Shown: piece after piece, positions 26,934-36,210 of the stretch | How the letters are laid out: each line of letters begins with the position of its first letter | Numbering within the stretch: the first letter of the stretch is position 1 | Source of the DNA: Parapedobacter defluvii | Lineage (GTDB): Bacteria > Bacteroidota > Bacteroidia > Sphingobacteriales > Sphingobacteriaceae | DNA: 64,000 bases | Reading direction: 5' to 3' | Assembly (NCBI RefSeq): GCF_014642075.1 | Contig: NZ_BMIK01000003.1 | Coordinates: forward strand, 248,001-312,000 | Made by a program: the position numbers and the translations under genes | Notes under the pieces: generated by a model | Told to the model about the DNA's origin: nothing | Database searches by the model: none | What the model saw: the letters and a program-made list of their open reading frames with translations, nothing else

Positions 26934-27932
26934 CTATTTCGCTATCATGCCGGTTTGTTTAACTTTCTGAATAGTTCCATCCGTATTGTAAAACAGTTTA
27001 TCCACGCAGACTGACCGCAGCCAGTCATTAAATTCACCATTCGCCTCAGATAATTCACTGGTATGGTAGAACGCATACCATTGCCCTTTGTATTCCACAA
27101 TGGAACCGTGATTTGTATAACTGTTGGTTGGATCCATATAGATACCCACCGATTTCCATGGTCCCAACGGACGATCGCTGACTGCATACCGCATGCGATT
27201 ATCGCCTTTGACGCCGTCGTTCCAATTGTTATCGTGGTTATCGGAATATGACAGGTAATATTTTCCGTTGTATTTATGTACCCAGGTTGCTTCGTGAAAA
27301 TCTTCCAAGCCTTCCATCACAGCAAGCTCTCCCTCAATTTCTACCATGTTATCTTTCAGCTTCCCTCCTTTGCATACGCCGCCACCGCCCTGATAAAAAT
27401 AAGCCTGTCCGTCATCATCGATGAAGACATGTGGATCGATCAATGCATCGACATTTTCTAAATAGCCCTGAACTTTGAAGTCTTTTGCCGGATTTTTACT
27501 GGTAGCAATTCCTATTTTCCAGGTTTGGTTCCAATCATCGCCACTGGGATGCGGAAAATAGAAATAGTACGTTCCATCCTTGTACACACAATCGGGTGCC
27601 CACATAAACCCGCCGTCTTTGCGGCCCCAGGGTACATCACTGGCTCGTAAGATTTCTCCGTGATCTTTCCAATGCACCATATCATCTGTCGAGAAGACAT
27701 GATACTGGTCCATCAGGTCACAGCCTCTCGGCGGTGCAATATCGTGTGAGGCGTAGACATATAACCGGCCGTCGTTCCACACTCTTGCCGAGGGATCAGC
27801 TGTATACATATGCCGGATGATGGGATTTTCTTTGGTTTGTGCAACGCTATGGAAGATGCTGACAATGCCAATTCCGGCTGCCGTAACCATTCCTTTCCAA
27901 TTCATCCTACATTGGATTCTTTCGTTCTTCAT
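26934..27932 (-). CDS. GH43-family exported glycosidase
   Basis: The 332 residues form a signal peptide (to about residue 32, SVAQ) and a single five-bladed propeller. The three family acidic residues are visible: base Asp46 in MYTADPSARV, the pKa-modulating Asp166 in DALIDPHVF and acid Glu214 in DFHEATWVHK. Members act on arabinofuranosides, xylosides or galactans; the exact substrate cannot be told. No carbohydrate-binding module is fused. It is the first enzyme gene after the intra-operon terminator at 27941-27983. Confidence 0.88.
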   Translation of the reverse strand: MKNERIQCRMNWKGMVTAAGIGIVSIFHSVAQTKENPIIRHMYTADPSARVWNDGRLYVYASHDIAPPRGCDLMDQYHVFSTDDMVHWKDHGEILRASDVPWGRKDGGFMWAPDCVYKDGTYYFYFPHPSGDDWNQTWKIGIATSKNPAKDFKVQGYLENVDALIDPHVFIDDDGQAYFYQGGGGVCKGGKLKDNMVEIEGELAVMEGLEDFHEATWVHKYNGKYYLSYSDNHDNNWNDGVKGDNRMRYAVSDRPLGPWKSVGIYMDPTNSYTNHGSIVEYKGQWYAFYHTSELSEANGEFNDWLRSVCVDKLFYNTDGTIQKVKQTGMIAK

Positions 27933-27940
27933 TACTTTAT

Positions 27941-27983
27941 TAAAGAAAAAGGGTTGTCCATCACTTTCGTGATGAACAACCTT
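27941..27983 (-). terminator. Strong intrinsic terminator inside the PUL operon
   Basis: On the minus strand, an approximately 13-bp stem with a GAAA tetraloop: GGTTGT + CATCAC pairing with GTGATG + ACAACC (27952-27964 with 27969-27981, one T-G wobble). It is followed directly by CTTTTTCTTT. It lies in the 60-bp gap between the DUF3823 gene and GH43. It should stop a fraction of transcripts, so susCD-DUF3823 would be expressed more than the enzymes. Confidence 0.85.
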
Positions 27984-27992
27984 AAATGCTGA

Positions 27993-28733
27993 TTATCGGG
28001 GAACGTCTACCCTAACAATCTCGGTATAATTATATTTCCGGTTTGCATCATTCACGTTAGCCCCCAAACGGACGTAATATGTATACCCCGCTTTTACCGG
28101 CAATGGGCCGATGGTATACACATTACTGGTTTCGGAATCACCCACCTCGTCTTGCCAAGATTTGTTGATTTGTATCCGTTTGTTGGAATACTCACCAATG
28201 TCAATGTTACTATTCGCACCTGCACCGCAAAACGTCGTGAGGCTCAGGAATGGCTTGATCTCAACGAGATTCGGCAATCCCGTACGAATCGGAGCCTTGA
28301 GCCGGCATTTCATGGTCAAGTTCAATCCGTCCAATGACGTTTCAAAATCGAGCAATTGCAGGTACGGCGTTACGGTGAAATCCTGTTCCGTCGTTCCGTT
28401 AAATACGACGTTTTTTGCCGTATCCGTAACCGGCCAGAACGGGCCGCCGTAGGGAAGCATGTCGTAGGTTCCGGCAAACAGTTTACTGTTGTTATAGGAA
28501 CCATCCTGCTTCACCGGCAAATTTTGGTTGGTCGGCTCCGAGGCCGTCCAGCTTCGTTCCCAGATACGGATACTCCAGTCGTTTTGCGAGGAGAGCAGGT
28601 TTTCCCCGGTGTATGAATCAATGACACGTCCGTGGATACGTGCACTCGGAGCATCCCAGTTGTCGGCCTTGTAACACGAGGTAACCGACAATAGCATTAC
28701 GCCTAAAATTGAATAGATGATTAACTTCTTCAT
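27993..28733 (-). CDS. DUF3823-type lipoprotein
   Basis: This 246-residue lipoprotein (Cys20 in LLSVTSCYKADNWDAP) has an N-terminal carboxypeptidase-regulatory-like beta-sandwich (ARIHGRVIDSYTGENLLSSQ, then KLFAGTYDMLPYGGPFWPV) and a second Ig-like half. This matches DUF3823 proteins, which are encoded directly after SusCD in many Bacteroidota operons. They are thought to be surface glycan-binding accessory proteins. It is 22 bp after the SusD gene and is followed by the intra-operon terminator. Confidence 0.8.
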   Translation of the reverse strand: MKKLIIYSILGVMLLSVTSCYKADNWDAPSARIHGRVIDSYTGENLLSSQNDWSIRIWERSWTASEPTNQNLPVKQDGSYNNSKLFAGTYDMLPYGGPFWPVTDTAKNVVFNGTTEQDFTVTPYLQLLDFETSLDGLNLTMKCRLKAPIRTGLPNLVEIKPFLSLTTFCGAGANSNIDIGEYSNKRIQINKSWQDEVGDSETSNVYTIGPLPVKAGYTYYVRLGANVNDANRKYNYTEIVRVDVPR

Positions 28734-28755
28734 AATACTTGTATCAACACGTTAA

Positions 28756-30690
28756 CTAATAAAGCGGATTCTGTGGCAGCAAGTTATTGTTCTTGCCAAT
28801 TTCACCCCAGGGAATCGGTTCATAATAACAACTCTTGGAGGCATTCCATTGGCGGTTAAACCGGTTGTCTTCGTCGAGGTAAATGTATTTCCCTTCGTCG
28901 GCCACATAATAACAGCTCAGTAGCCGTTGCCGGAAATTGTTCAGGATCTGGTCGGCCGTCCGCCAGCGGCGGATGTCCCACCACCAGTGGTTTTCAGCAT
29001 ACAGCTCGCGCTGGCGCTCGTCGCGGATAAACTGCAACGATTTTTCCAGCGAATAGGTGTAGTTCGCCTTGTTGATGGAACCGACGTTCGTCATCGTCAT
29101 GTCAATGGCCGGGCGAACCACCTTGGCACCTGCCCGTTCGCGGATCTTCGCGATGTAATCGAAGGCTTCCTCGCGTTGACCCAATTCATACAGCGCCTCT
29201 GCGGTATTCAGGTAAACCTCACCCAAACGAAAAACCACCCAAGACTGATCGCTTCTCCAGTCCCGGACATCAGCGGTCGCCATGTCGGGGTTGATGTACT
29301 TGCGGATAAACGCCGATCCGAACGCATTATTCTCGCCGCCTTGATCCTCGAAATTTCCATGTGCACCGGTAATGGTATAGGTCACGCCGTTGATTTCGGT
29401 AGTCCAGCCCTTACCGCCCAAAATGCGGTTGCCGTTGCTGTTGATCGGTGCCGAGTTCACACCACGTTGGATATCAGTGGCGACACCGTCGAATGTCCGG
29501 TAGATGCCGCGCTGGATGCTGAACGTTTTTCCCCGCAACTCATCCCCGTCCAGGTACATGGTACCACGCGCACGGGGTTCCATTCCATCGCGGATGTCAC
29601 CCCGGCTGTCAAAGCGAACGGGGGTTCCGTCCGGATTGGTGTAGGCCGGCATGTCGTACAATTCCATGAAGTCGAGTGGCACGAAGCTTTCTGCACCGAC
29701 AAAGGAGGACATATCGGGTGCCGGAGACATCAATGCGTCGTAATTATGCTGCAACGCGTTGCCACGCGGCGAATTTCTATTGTATTCTTTGAGAAAAATG
29801 GTTTCCGGCGAACTATCGTCAAGGAACAGCCTGGCAAAATTGGTTGCTTTATCTTCAAGTTTGTTATACAGCGAATAAGGACCCGTTTCTACCACTTTCC
29901 CGGCTGCTACCGCATACTCGAAGAACTCATTTGCCTGTGAAGGCTCCATGCCTGCCAAGCCTTGCTGGGTAGCAAGTTCAGTGGCCTTAAATCCCAGTGA
30001 TTCGGTATATTTTGCAACGGAACCGGCGTACAACATCGCGCGAGACATCAAGGCGGCGGCTACGTATTTATTGGCACGGCCGGTTTCTTTTGTATCGCTT
30101 AACATGTTATCAATCGCAAATTGCAGGTCGTCGTGAATGAATTTCCATGTATCGTACTCCGTATTACGTGACACGTTCAATACCTCAGAACTTGCCAGCG
30201 GATCCTGGACTTCGGTTACGATCGGAACCCCGCCGTAACGCTTCGCCATGCCGAAATAGAAATAAGCCCGCAGGAAATGGGCTTCGCCCATCAACTTATT
30301 AAACGTCTCGTCGGGGAACTTGTCTTTATAGTTCGGGAAACTTTGGATAAAGTTATTCACTTCGCGGATGCGGTCGTACGGCCAGTAGCCGAACCCATCG
30401 TTATCGACACTGATCCAGGTATTGAAATACTCGCCGCTCATGGCACCCTGGCTGTTTTTCTCCGTAGCCCAGTCATTTTTACGGTAGCCGTCGTTCGCGT
30501 AATACTGAAAATCTTCAATGGGCAGCCAATTGTAAAGCCCGGTGAAGTACATCTTTACGCCGTATTCGGTTCCGAAAAGTTCCGGCTCACCCATGATCCC
30601 TTTCGGCTCCAAATCCAATTGCCGGCATTGGGAGAATACGAGCGCACCTAACAGTGCGATATATGCTAACAATCTCTTTTTCATCTTCAT
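28756..30690 (-). CDS. RagB/SusD-family nutrient-binding lipoprotein
   Basis: This 644-residue lipoprotein has Cys22 in VFSQCRQLDLEPKG. TPR-like helices include LMGEAHFLRAYFYFGMAKRY (family hallmark). The C-terminal SLQFIRDERQRELYAENHWW gives the E(R/K)xxELxxE-type motif. It captures ligand on the cell surface and forms a lid over the SusC encoded 5 bp upstream. It is rather long for the family because of loop insertions in the middle (residues about 300-420). The start could also be at the second or third codon (MKKRLL). Confidence 0.93.
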   Translation of the reverse strand: MKMKKRLLAYIALLGALVFSQCRQLDLEPKGIMGEPELFGTEYGVKMYFTGLYNWLPIEDFQYYANDGYRKNDWATEKNSQGAMSGEYFNTWISVDNDGFGYWPYDRIREVNNFIQSFPNYKDKFPDETFNKLMGEAHFLRAYFYFGMAKRYGGVPIVTEVQDPLASSEVLNVSRNTEYDTWKFIHDDLQFAIDNMLSDTKETGRANKYVAAALMSRAMLYAGSVAKYTESLGFKATELATQQGLAGMEPSQANEFFEYAVAAGKVVETGPYSLYNKLEDKATNFARLFLDDSSPETIFLKEYNRNSPRGNALQHNYDALMSPAPDMSSFVGAESFVPLDFMELYDMPAYTNPDGTPVRFDSRGDIRDGMEPRARGTMYLDGDELRGKTFSIQRGIYRTFDGVATDIQRGVNSAPINSNGNRILGGKGWTTEINGVTYTITGAHGNFEDQGGENNAFGSAFIRKYINPDMATADVRDWRSDQSWVVFRLGEVYLNTAEALYELGQREEAFDYIAKIRERAGAKVVRPAIDMTMTNVGSINKANYTYSLEKSLQFIRDERQRELYAENHWWWDIRRWRTADQILNNFRQRLLSCYYVADEGKYIYLDEDNRFNRQWNASKSCYYEPIPWGEIGKNNNLLPQNPLY

Positions 30691-30695
30691 AATTT

Positions 30696-33600
30696 TTAGA
30701 ATTTAATGCTTGCACCAAACGTGTACGTTTTATTGTTCGGATAATTGTACAAGTCAACATCACCCACCCCGGGTTCGTTGTTGATCCGTTGACCCGGACG
30801 TTCCGGATCCATGTGATCAAGCCCCGTAAACGTCAGCAGGTTGTATCCGCTGAAATAAATCCGCAGGTTCTTTACCCCTGCTTTCGACACCCAACGATCA
30901 GGCAATGTGTACCCCAATTCGGCGGTTTTCAGCCGCATATACGCTGCGCTCTGAATCCCGTTCGTTCCGGTGCGGCGACCATCGTGGCCGGTAACCGGGA
31001 AAAATCCGGGGACCCATTCTGTGCTTGCGTCAAAATAATCGGCGTTCGGATCAACCGGACGCCAGCGGTCCATGAAAAACGACAGCGTATTTTGTTCGCC
31101 GAAGGGTAACGCCTCAACCAGCAGCTCGTTGTACTTCACGAAGACACCATGTACCCCCTGGAAATCGAGCGCAAGATCGATCCCCCTCCACGAAGCACCC
31201 AGGGAAATCCCGTAGTTGAATACCGGTAATCCGATGGAGGCGATGGGATGGTTATCCTGATCGTTAATGACTCCGTCTTCGTTCCAGTCGTTCAGGTACC
31301 AGTCGCCCGGCAGCGCACCCTGTCCCTGAGGGACGGAGAAATTGCGGATGTCCTCATAATTGGTGAACATGCCGCCCGATTCCGTTCCCCACCAGATATT
31401 GGTGAAACGGCCTGCGGTGCGGTTCCGCCAATAATCATATGAATTGTTGGCTGGCGTTTCAAGCCAATCAGTTCTTTTTATTCTGGTGGCAGAAATCTGG
31501 CCGCCTACGTTGTAATAAAATTCATTGACCCGGCTGCGGTAGTCCAGCGAAACCTCATACCCGTAGTTCCGGTCGCCATTGAGGTTTTCCTGTGGCAAAT
31601 TGGCCCCTACGGTCGCCGGAATCACTGCACCGCTGGTGGCCAGCAGCCCCGAACGATCACGCTGGAACAGGTCGAACGTAGCATTCAGTTTGTTCTGCAG
31701 GAAACTTACATCCAAGCCAACATTATACGATTTGATTTGATACCATGTTAAATTGGGATTCGGGATGGGTTGCGTGGTAACCCCTCCTTGAAGACCGCCA
31801 TTAAACACCCATCCAACCGCGTTGGGGTCAAGGTTGTAACCCAGTGTCGGCGGATAGTTTCCTGCCGCATTGTCGTCACCCATCTCTCCGTACGAAGCGC
31901 GGATCTTCAATTCATTCACGAAGTCCACATTGTCTTTCATGAAATTCTCCTGGCTGACGCGCCAAGCGCCTGAAACCGACGGGAAGAATCCGAAACGCTT
32001 TCCTTCGGGGAAGCGGGACGATCCATCGTACCGGAATTTGAAGGCGAACATGTACTTAGACGCATAGTTATAATCGATCTGGCCGACCATCGATTTGCTG
32101 GAACGGTCGCCTACACCGCCGCCCTGCGCACGCTGATTGGCGTCTGCTCCTGCAAACAGGTATTCCGAATCGACGTGCATTTCCCGGAACGCACTGAAGC
32201 TATCCCAATTGCTGTAGGTTTCTTCGTAAAGCAGGAAGTTGTTAAAGTTATGCAAGCCAAAAGACTTGTTGTAAAACAGACCTAACTGCATGTTGGTATT
32301 GTTGTTAATGTTGACACCCCGAGTGACAGTGGCCGGTGTGCCTTTTTGAATGGGCGAATAGGTATCGCTATCCCGATTATACTGATAGACGGTGAACACA
32401 CGGTGGTAGTTATGGTAATCGGGCAAGCTAACCGCGTAATCATACGATCCTTTTGCTGACAGGCCATCCACTCCCGGAATCTGATATTCCAGCTGGAACG
32501 TTCCGTTGAACCGGCGATCCTTATTGAGGTTGTACCCTACGTAATCGGCATCGGTCTGTACCATCGGGTTCACACTTTCGTTCAGCACCTGAGGATCACC
32601 ATTGGGATAAAGCGGGTTGTCGTTCGCATAGAAAGACGCATTCGGGCGGGTCAGCCATGTGTTTTTATAAGCCGTCCAATCGACGCCATTCGGCTTCGTG
32701 GTATTGAGCATGATGCCGCCGAGGGATACCCGGGCTTTCAACCGTTTGGTAATCTGTGCATCAATATTCGAACGCATGTTCCAACGATCGGAATTGTAAT
32801 CGTCGCTTCGATAAGAACCGGATTGCTTTGAATAACCGAGGTTAAAAAAATACTGTATTTTGTCGCTGCCTCCATTTACACTCAGGTTATGTTGGGATTG
32901 CGGCGTGGTTTTCTTAAATACCTTGTCCATCCAGTTGTAGGAGGTCAATGTGCCGTCCAGGTAAGGTTGGAATTGTTCCTCGGGTACAAGGGGATTGCGG
33001 CGCACCATGTAATTGCCCCCGAAATCCTGCCAGTTTCTCTCGTTTCTTAACGTAAAATAGTCAATGGCATTGGTCGTTTGGGGAACATTCAGAAACTGTT
33101 GCAGGGAAGTGTTGGTGCTGAACGTAATGTCTACCTTTCCGCCCATGTCTCCGCCGCTTTTGGTGGTTACCAAAATGACCCCGTTGGCAGCACGCAAACC
33201 ATAGATTGCGGCCGTACCGTCTTTCAAAACCGATACGCTCTCAATTTCATCACCGCTCATCCGTGAAAAATAATCTTTGTCGCGGGGAATACCATCCACC
33301 ACCACCAACGGATCACCCATGCCGCGTATATCGAGACGCGTGCTGTAATCGCCCGGCGCGCTGCTTCGCTGTTGAACACGCAAGCCCGGTACTTTACCGG
33401 TCAGCATGTTTACCACGTTTTCGTTTTTCGTACGGATCATGTCGTCGCCGCCGATGGAGGATACCGCACCGGTCAGGGTTGCCTTGGTCGTTGTGGAGTA
33501 ACCGGTAACGATTACTTCATCCAGTTGCCCTGCGTCGCTTTCCAGTTGGACGGATATGGATGTCCGGTTACCGATCTGTTCAGTCAGTGTCGTTTTGCCC

Positions 33601-33839
33601 ACGTATGCGAATACCAGGGTTGTTGCATTTTCGGATACCTGGATCCGATAGGCACCGCTTTCATCCGTAGACGTGGCTTGTTCACGTCCGGTAGCCGTGT
33701 TGGCCACCACACTCGCGCCTGCCAGCGCCTCGCCGGTTTGGGCATCGGTTACCCGCCCTTGAATGGTCCGCGTCTGGGCCAAGCCATACAGCGGGACAAG
33801 CATGATCAAATAAATAAAAAAGTAAGTTAATTTTTTCAT
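30696..33839 (-). CDS. SusC/RagA-family TonB-linked outer-membrane protein
   Basis: This 1047-residue protein has a signal peptide to about residue 22 (GLAQ) and an N-terminal carboxypeptidase-regulatory-like domain (TIQGRVTDAQTGEALAGAS). The SusC junction is LDEVIVTGYSTTTKATLTGA, followed by the plug (MLTGKVPGLRVQQRSSAPGD, AAIYGLRAANGVILVTTKSG) and a full-length barrel ending in YTFGASIKF. It is the outer-membrane importer of the PUL and the first gene of the nine-gene operon 33839-19438. An approximately 320-nt leader lies between a likely transcription start (near 34157) and its start codon. Confidence 0.95.
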   Translation of the reverse strand: MKKLTYFFIYLIMLVPLYGLAQTRTIQGRVTDAQTGEALAGASVVANTATGREQATSTDESGAYRIQVSENATTLVFAYVGKTTLTEQIGNRTSISVQLESDAGQLDEVIVTGYSTTTKATLTGAVSSIGGDDMIRTKNENVVNMLTGKVPGLRVQQRSSAPGDYSTRLDIRGMGDPLVVVDGIPRDKDYFSRMSGDEIESVSVLKDGTAAIYGLRAANGVILVTTKSGGDMGGKVDITFSTNTSLQQFLNVPQTTNAIDYFTLRNERNWQDFGGNYMVRRNPLVPEEQFQPYLDGTLTSYNWMDKVFKKTTPQSQHNLSVNGGSDKIQYFFNLGYSKQSGSYRSDDYNSDRWNMRSNIDAQITKRLKARVSLGGIMLNTTKPNGVDWTAYKNTWLTRPNASFYANDNPLYPNGDPQVLNESVNPMVQTDADYVGYNLNKDRRFNGTFQLEYQIPGVDGLSAKGSYDYAVSLPDYHNYHRVFTVYQYNRDSDTYSPIQKGTPATVTRGVNINNNTNMQLGLFYNKSFGLHNFNNFLLYEETYSNWDSFSAFREMHVDSEYLFAGADANQRAQGGGVGDRSSKSMVGQIDYNYASKYMFAFKFRYDGSSRFPEGKRFGFFPSVSGAWRVSQENFMKDNVDFVNELKIRASYGEMGDDNAAGNYPPTLGYNLDPNAVGWVFNGGLQGGVTTQPIPNPNLTWYQIKSYNVGLDVSFLQNKLNATFDLFQRDRSGLLATSGAVIPATVGANLPQENLNGDRNYGYEVSLDYRSRVNEFYYNVGGQISATRIKRTDWLETPANNSYDYWRNRTAGRFTNIWWGTESGGMFTNYEDIRNFSVPQGQGALPGDWYLNDWNEDGVINDQDNHPIASIGLPVFNYGISLGASWRGIDLALDFQGVHGVFVKYNELLVEALPFGEQNTLSFFMDRWRPVDPNADYFDASTEWVPGFFPVTGHDGRRTGTNGIQSAAYMRLKTAELGYTLPDRWVSKAGVKNLRIYFSGYNLLTFTGLDHMDPERPGQRINNEPGVGDVDLYNYPNNKTYTFGASIKF

Positions 33840-34163
33840 CCTAAAATAGATAATTGGTTAAATAATTGCTGATTAGGTGGTATCTGAGCACGATTCCCGT
33901 TTTCTATGATTTGCCCAGATAAGTCTTGCATCGCAAAAAGCAAGGCTACGTCGGTGGTGGTGGATCATTGTTTGTTGTTTTCATCATTATTAGTTTTAAT
34001 TCAAATTTCCCTGCTTACCAATTTCGAGGCGTCTACGCAACAGCTAATGCTGCTCGAAACGAGGATGCAAAAAAGCCTCACATCCATACCGGAAACTAAC
34101 TCGTAATTGACATCAAAAATTTATAATTGCATGCATTGGTTACCGCAGTTCATAAAGCCGTTT
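33840..34163 (-). other. Long 5' leader of the PUL operon
   Basis: No gene is visible here. On the minus strand this would be transcribed as a leader if the promoter at site A (34164-34218) is used. It contains a two-part hairpin: outer stem TTTCGAG/CTCGAAA (34022-34028 with 34053-34059) and inner stem CAGC/GCTG (34041-34044 with 34049-34052). A GAGG/CCTC stem with an intervening T6 run lies near 34060-34080. These could be termination or post-transcriptional control elements, but no known riboswitch was recognised. Confidence 0.35.
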
Positions 34164-34218
34164 CAAGGATACATGTATAGCCATAACAAATAATTAACAA
34201 AAGATTAACAAGATTAAT
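34164..34218 (-). promoter_or_regulatory. TTAAC-array promoter, site A (upstream of SusC)
   Basis: Plus-strand words: ATAAC at 34183, TTAAC at 34194, TTAAC at 34205, TTAAT at 34214 (intervals 11, 11, 9). On the minus strand, the direction of transcription, the array is followed after exactly 11 bp by TATCCTTG (34164-34171), one base off the TAnnTTTG -7 consensus. Positions 34179-34210 match 39586-39617 at 28 of 32 bases. Direct repeats at one helical turn ending just upstream of the -7 box are typical of SARP/OmpR-type activator sites. Confidence 0.6.
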
Positions 34219-34247
34219 ACAATGGACATTTAACACATAATACACTG

Positions 34248-36200
34248 TTAATCAATACCTTTATTCCAAAAAATAAACGTACCCCGATTCGTAGATGAAA
34301 CGATCTCCAGCTTACCATCTCCATTCAAATCGACGGCTAATAAATCGGATCCTGCCCCCGATCGGTTATGCACCAGCTCCGGTTCAAAGCGTGCCCCGCC
34401 CGGTGCGTTTGCATCGCGGACTGTCCGGAAGCAATACAATACAGCAGATCCCTGTGGATCGGGGTCAAGGTGCGTATCCAAATGCGACCAGTAACGCTTA
34501 CCGGCAATGAAGTCAGGGATACCGTCGCCATCGATATCGGCAAACGTTGTTCCGTGCAGCTGGGAAAACGTTACGTCCCCCGCATTTTCTGTCGAATAAT
34601 CATCCATAATCATATGCCGTGTAAACTGTACGGCTCCGGATGCGTCCTGCTGCTGTTCGTACCAGGCCAAACCAAAACCATGCGCATTCAAACTGGTTAC
34701 CACATCGTTCCTGCCATCTCCATTGACATCGTATACCGCCATGACGCTACCGCCCATTCCCCCACCACGGTGACCATAACGGCCAAATGCAACGGGATGG
34801 TAAACCCAGGTTTTTCCTGCATCCAGCTCTCCGGGTTGCTCCCACCAACCATTTGGATTGATGATATCCGGACGGCCGTCGCCATTGATATCCCCCACTC
34901 CAAATCCGTGGGCGGTATAATATCCCGTTTCCGAAACCACGTATACTTTCCAGGGTTTGCTCGGATCGGCGGGGTCAAACTTGGAGTACTTCAATGTCTG
35001 GTCGCCACTGGTCCCATATACGATCTCAGGCCGCCCGTCACCATCAATGTCTGTGAAAACTGTAACTTCTGAGTTTATATTACCCGGAATGACCGCATGC
35101 ATCTCCCAGCGGCGAGATGCTCCTTTGGGGTTGATATAAAGACGGCCGAATGGCGACGCCGAAAATACATCCGGCCAACCGTCTCCATTGAAATCAAAGG
35201 TATATTGACAGTTTACTTCGGAAAATTGCTGGGAAGGATTATAGGTAACTCCTTGAAATATCTCGCGGTACGAGGTAAAATCCGGACCGTAATAAACGTG
35301 GGGGCCAGCCACCACATCCATGATACCATCCTGGTTGATATCGGCCGCCGCCGAACTGAACGAATAGTACATATCGCTCAGTTGCTGTACATCATACCGA
35401 GCGGAAGTTTCTTCCTTTGGCGTAAAGCGAAGCGCAAGATCCTTGTATTTGAAATCTTTGTACCGTACCTCCGCTTTTCCCTTTACATATAATGCGATGG
35501 GTCCATATTCACCAAAATCTTCATCCGCTGCGCCGCCGGGGCCGTTGCCATCGTTAATGAATCCTCTTAAGATATTCATATCCAACACACACTCCAACTG
35601 GTTCCATCCATTTACCTGAAAAGCCGTCTCGGGCTGGGGGATGGGCAACAACGGCCCTGTATGCTCCCGGCTACGGTTTGGTTGCCGTTGCCTTCCCTGC
35701 TGATTGCCGTCGGATGAATGGGCCGTTTTGGGATCTGCCGGTGGTGCCACCCGCATCATTCCCCCGGCACGCCGCAACATCATACGGCTTACTTCGTTTC
35801 CCTTGTCGTCCAATACCAATCCATATGCGGCCGATTCGTCGTTCTTCAACGAAACCAAGACACCTTTCCATCCGCTGCCTGTTTTTTCAAGCCGGAGCAA
35901 AACGCCTGCTTCTCCGTCGCCTTCCATCTTCACCAGCGTGTTGAACGTCACATCCTGAAAAGACTGATCCAATAACAGCAGACTGGCTGTTGTATCGGTT
36001 GATTTGCCTATCAACTCACCATTCTCCGCACGCCAATCGGCAGTGCCGATGGGTTTCCAACGTGTCAGACTCGTCCCTTTAAATTGATAATCGGGCTTGA
36101 AGCTAAGGCCCCTCCCGTTGGTTTCACCCGCTTGCTGGCCATAGGACATTCCTGTTCCGCAGACAAAGACGAATAATATGATTAACATTCTTTTCATCAC
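34248..36200 (-). CDS. Exported DUF1080 + FG-GAP/VCBS-repeat protein
   Basis: The 650 residues comprise a signal peptide (to about residue 21, MSYGQ), a jelly-roll DUF1080-like (3-keto-disaccharide hydrolase) domain at about 35-258 (FKGTSLTRWKPIGTADWRAE, GEAGVLLRLEKTGSGWKGVL), and seven FG-GAP-type calcium-binding repeats from about 286 to the end (DINQDGIMDVV, DFNGDGWPDVF, DIDGDGRPEIV, DINGDGRPDII, DVNGDGRNDVV, DIDGDGIPDFI, DLNGDGKLEIV), forming a beta-propeller. A low-complexity linker rich in Gly/Arg/Gln lies at 145-185. DUF1080 domains occur in 3-ketoglycoside cleavage enzymes, but other members only bind. It is the last gene of the operon 39417-34248, 10 bp after the isomerase-like gene. 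Confidence 0.8.
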   Translation of the reverse strand: MMKRMLIILFVFVCGTGMSYGQQAGETNGRGLSFKPDYQFKGTSLTRWKPIGTADWRAENGELIGKSTDTTASLLLLDQSFQDVTFNTLVKMEGDGEAGVLLRLEKTGSGWKGVLVSLKNDESAAYGLVLDDKGNEVSRMMLRRAGGMMRVAPPADPKTAHSSDGNQQGRQRQPNRSREHTGPLLPIPQPETAFQVNGWNQLECVLDMNILRGFINDGNGPGGAADEDFGEYGPIALYVKGKAEVRYKDFKYKDLALRFTPKEETSARYDVQQLSDMYYSFSSAAADINQDGIMDVVAGPHVYYGPDFTSYREIFQGVTYNPSQQFSEVNCQYTFDFNGDGWPDVFSASPFGRLYINPKGASRRWEMHAVIPGNINSEVTVFTDIDGDGRPEIVYGTSGDQTLKYSKFDPADPSKPWKVYVVSETGYYTAHGFGVGDINGDGRPDIINPNGWWEQPGELDAGKTWVYHPVAFGRYGHRGGGMGGSVMAVYDVNGDGRNDVVTSLNAHGFGLAWYEQQQDASGAVQFTRHMIMDDYSTENAGDVTFSQLHGTTFADIDGDGIPDFIAGKRYWSHLDTHLDPDPQGSAVLYCFRTVRDANAPGGARFEPELVHNRSGAGSDLLAVDLNGDGKLEIVSSTNRGTFIFWNKGID

Positions 36201-36210
36201 TCTTTTCGAT

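Noticed and set aside
28927-29940. Plus-strand open frame of 337 codons.
   Set aside because: It lies wholly opposite the SusD gene 28756-30690, has no recognisable domain and is rich in residues expected from a reverse-complement frame.
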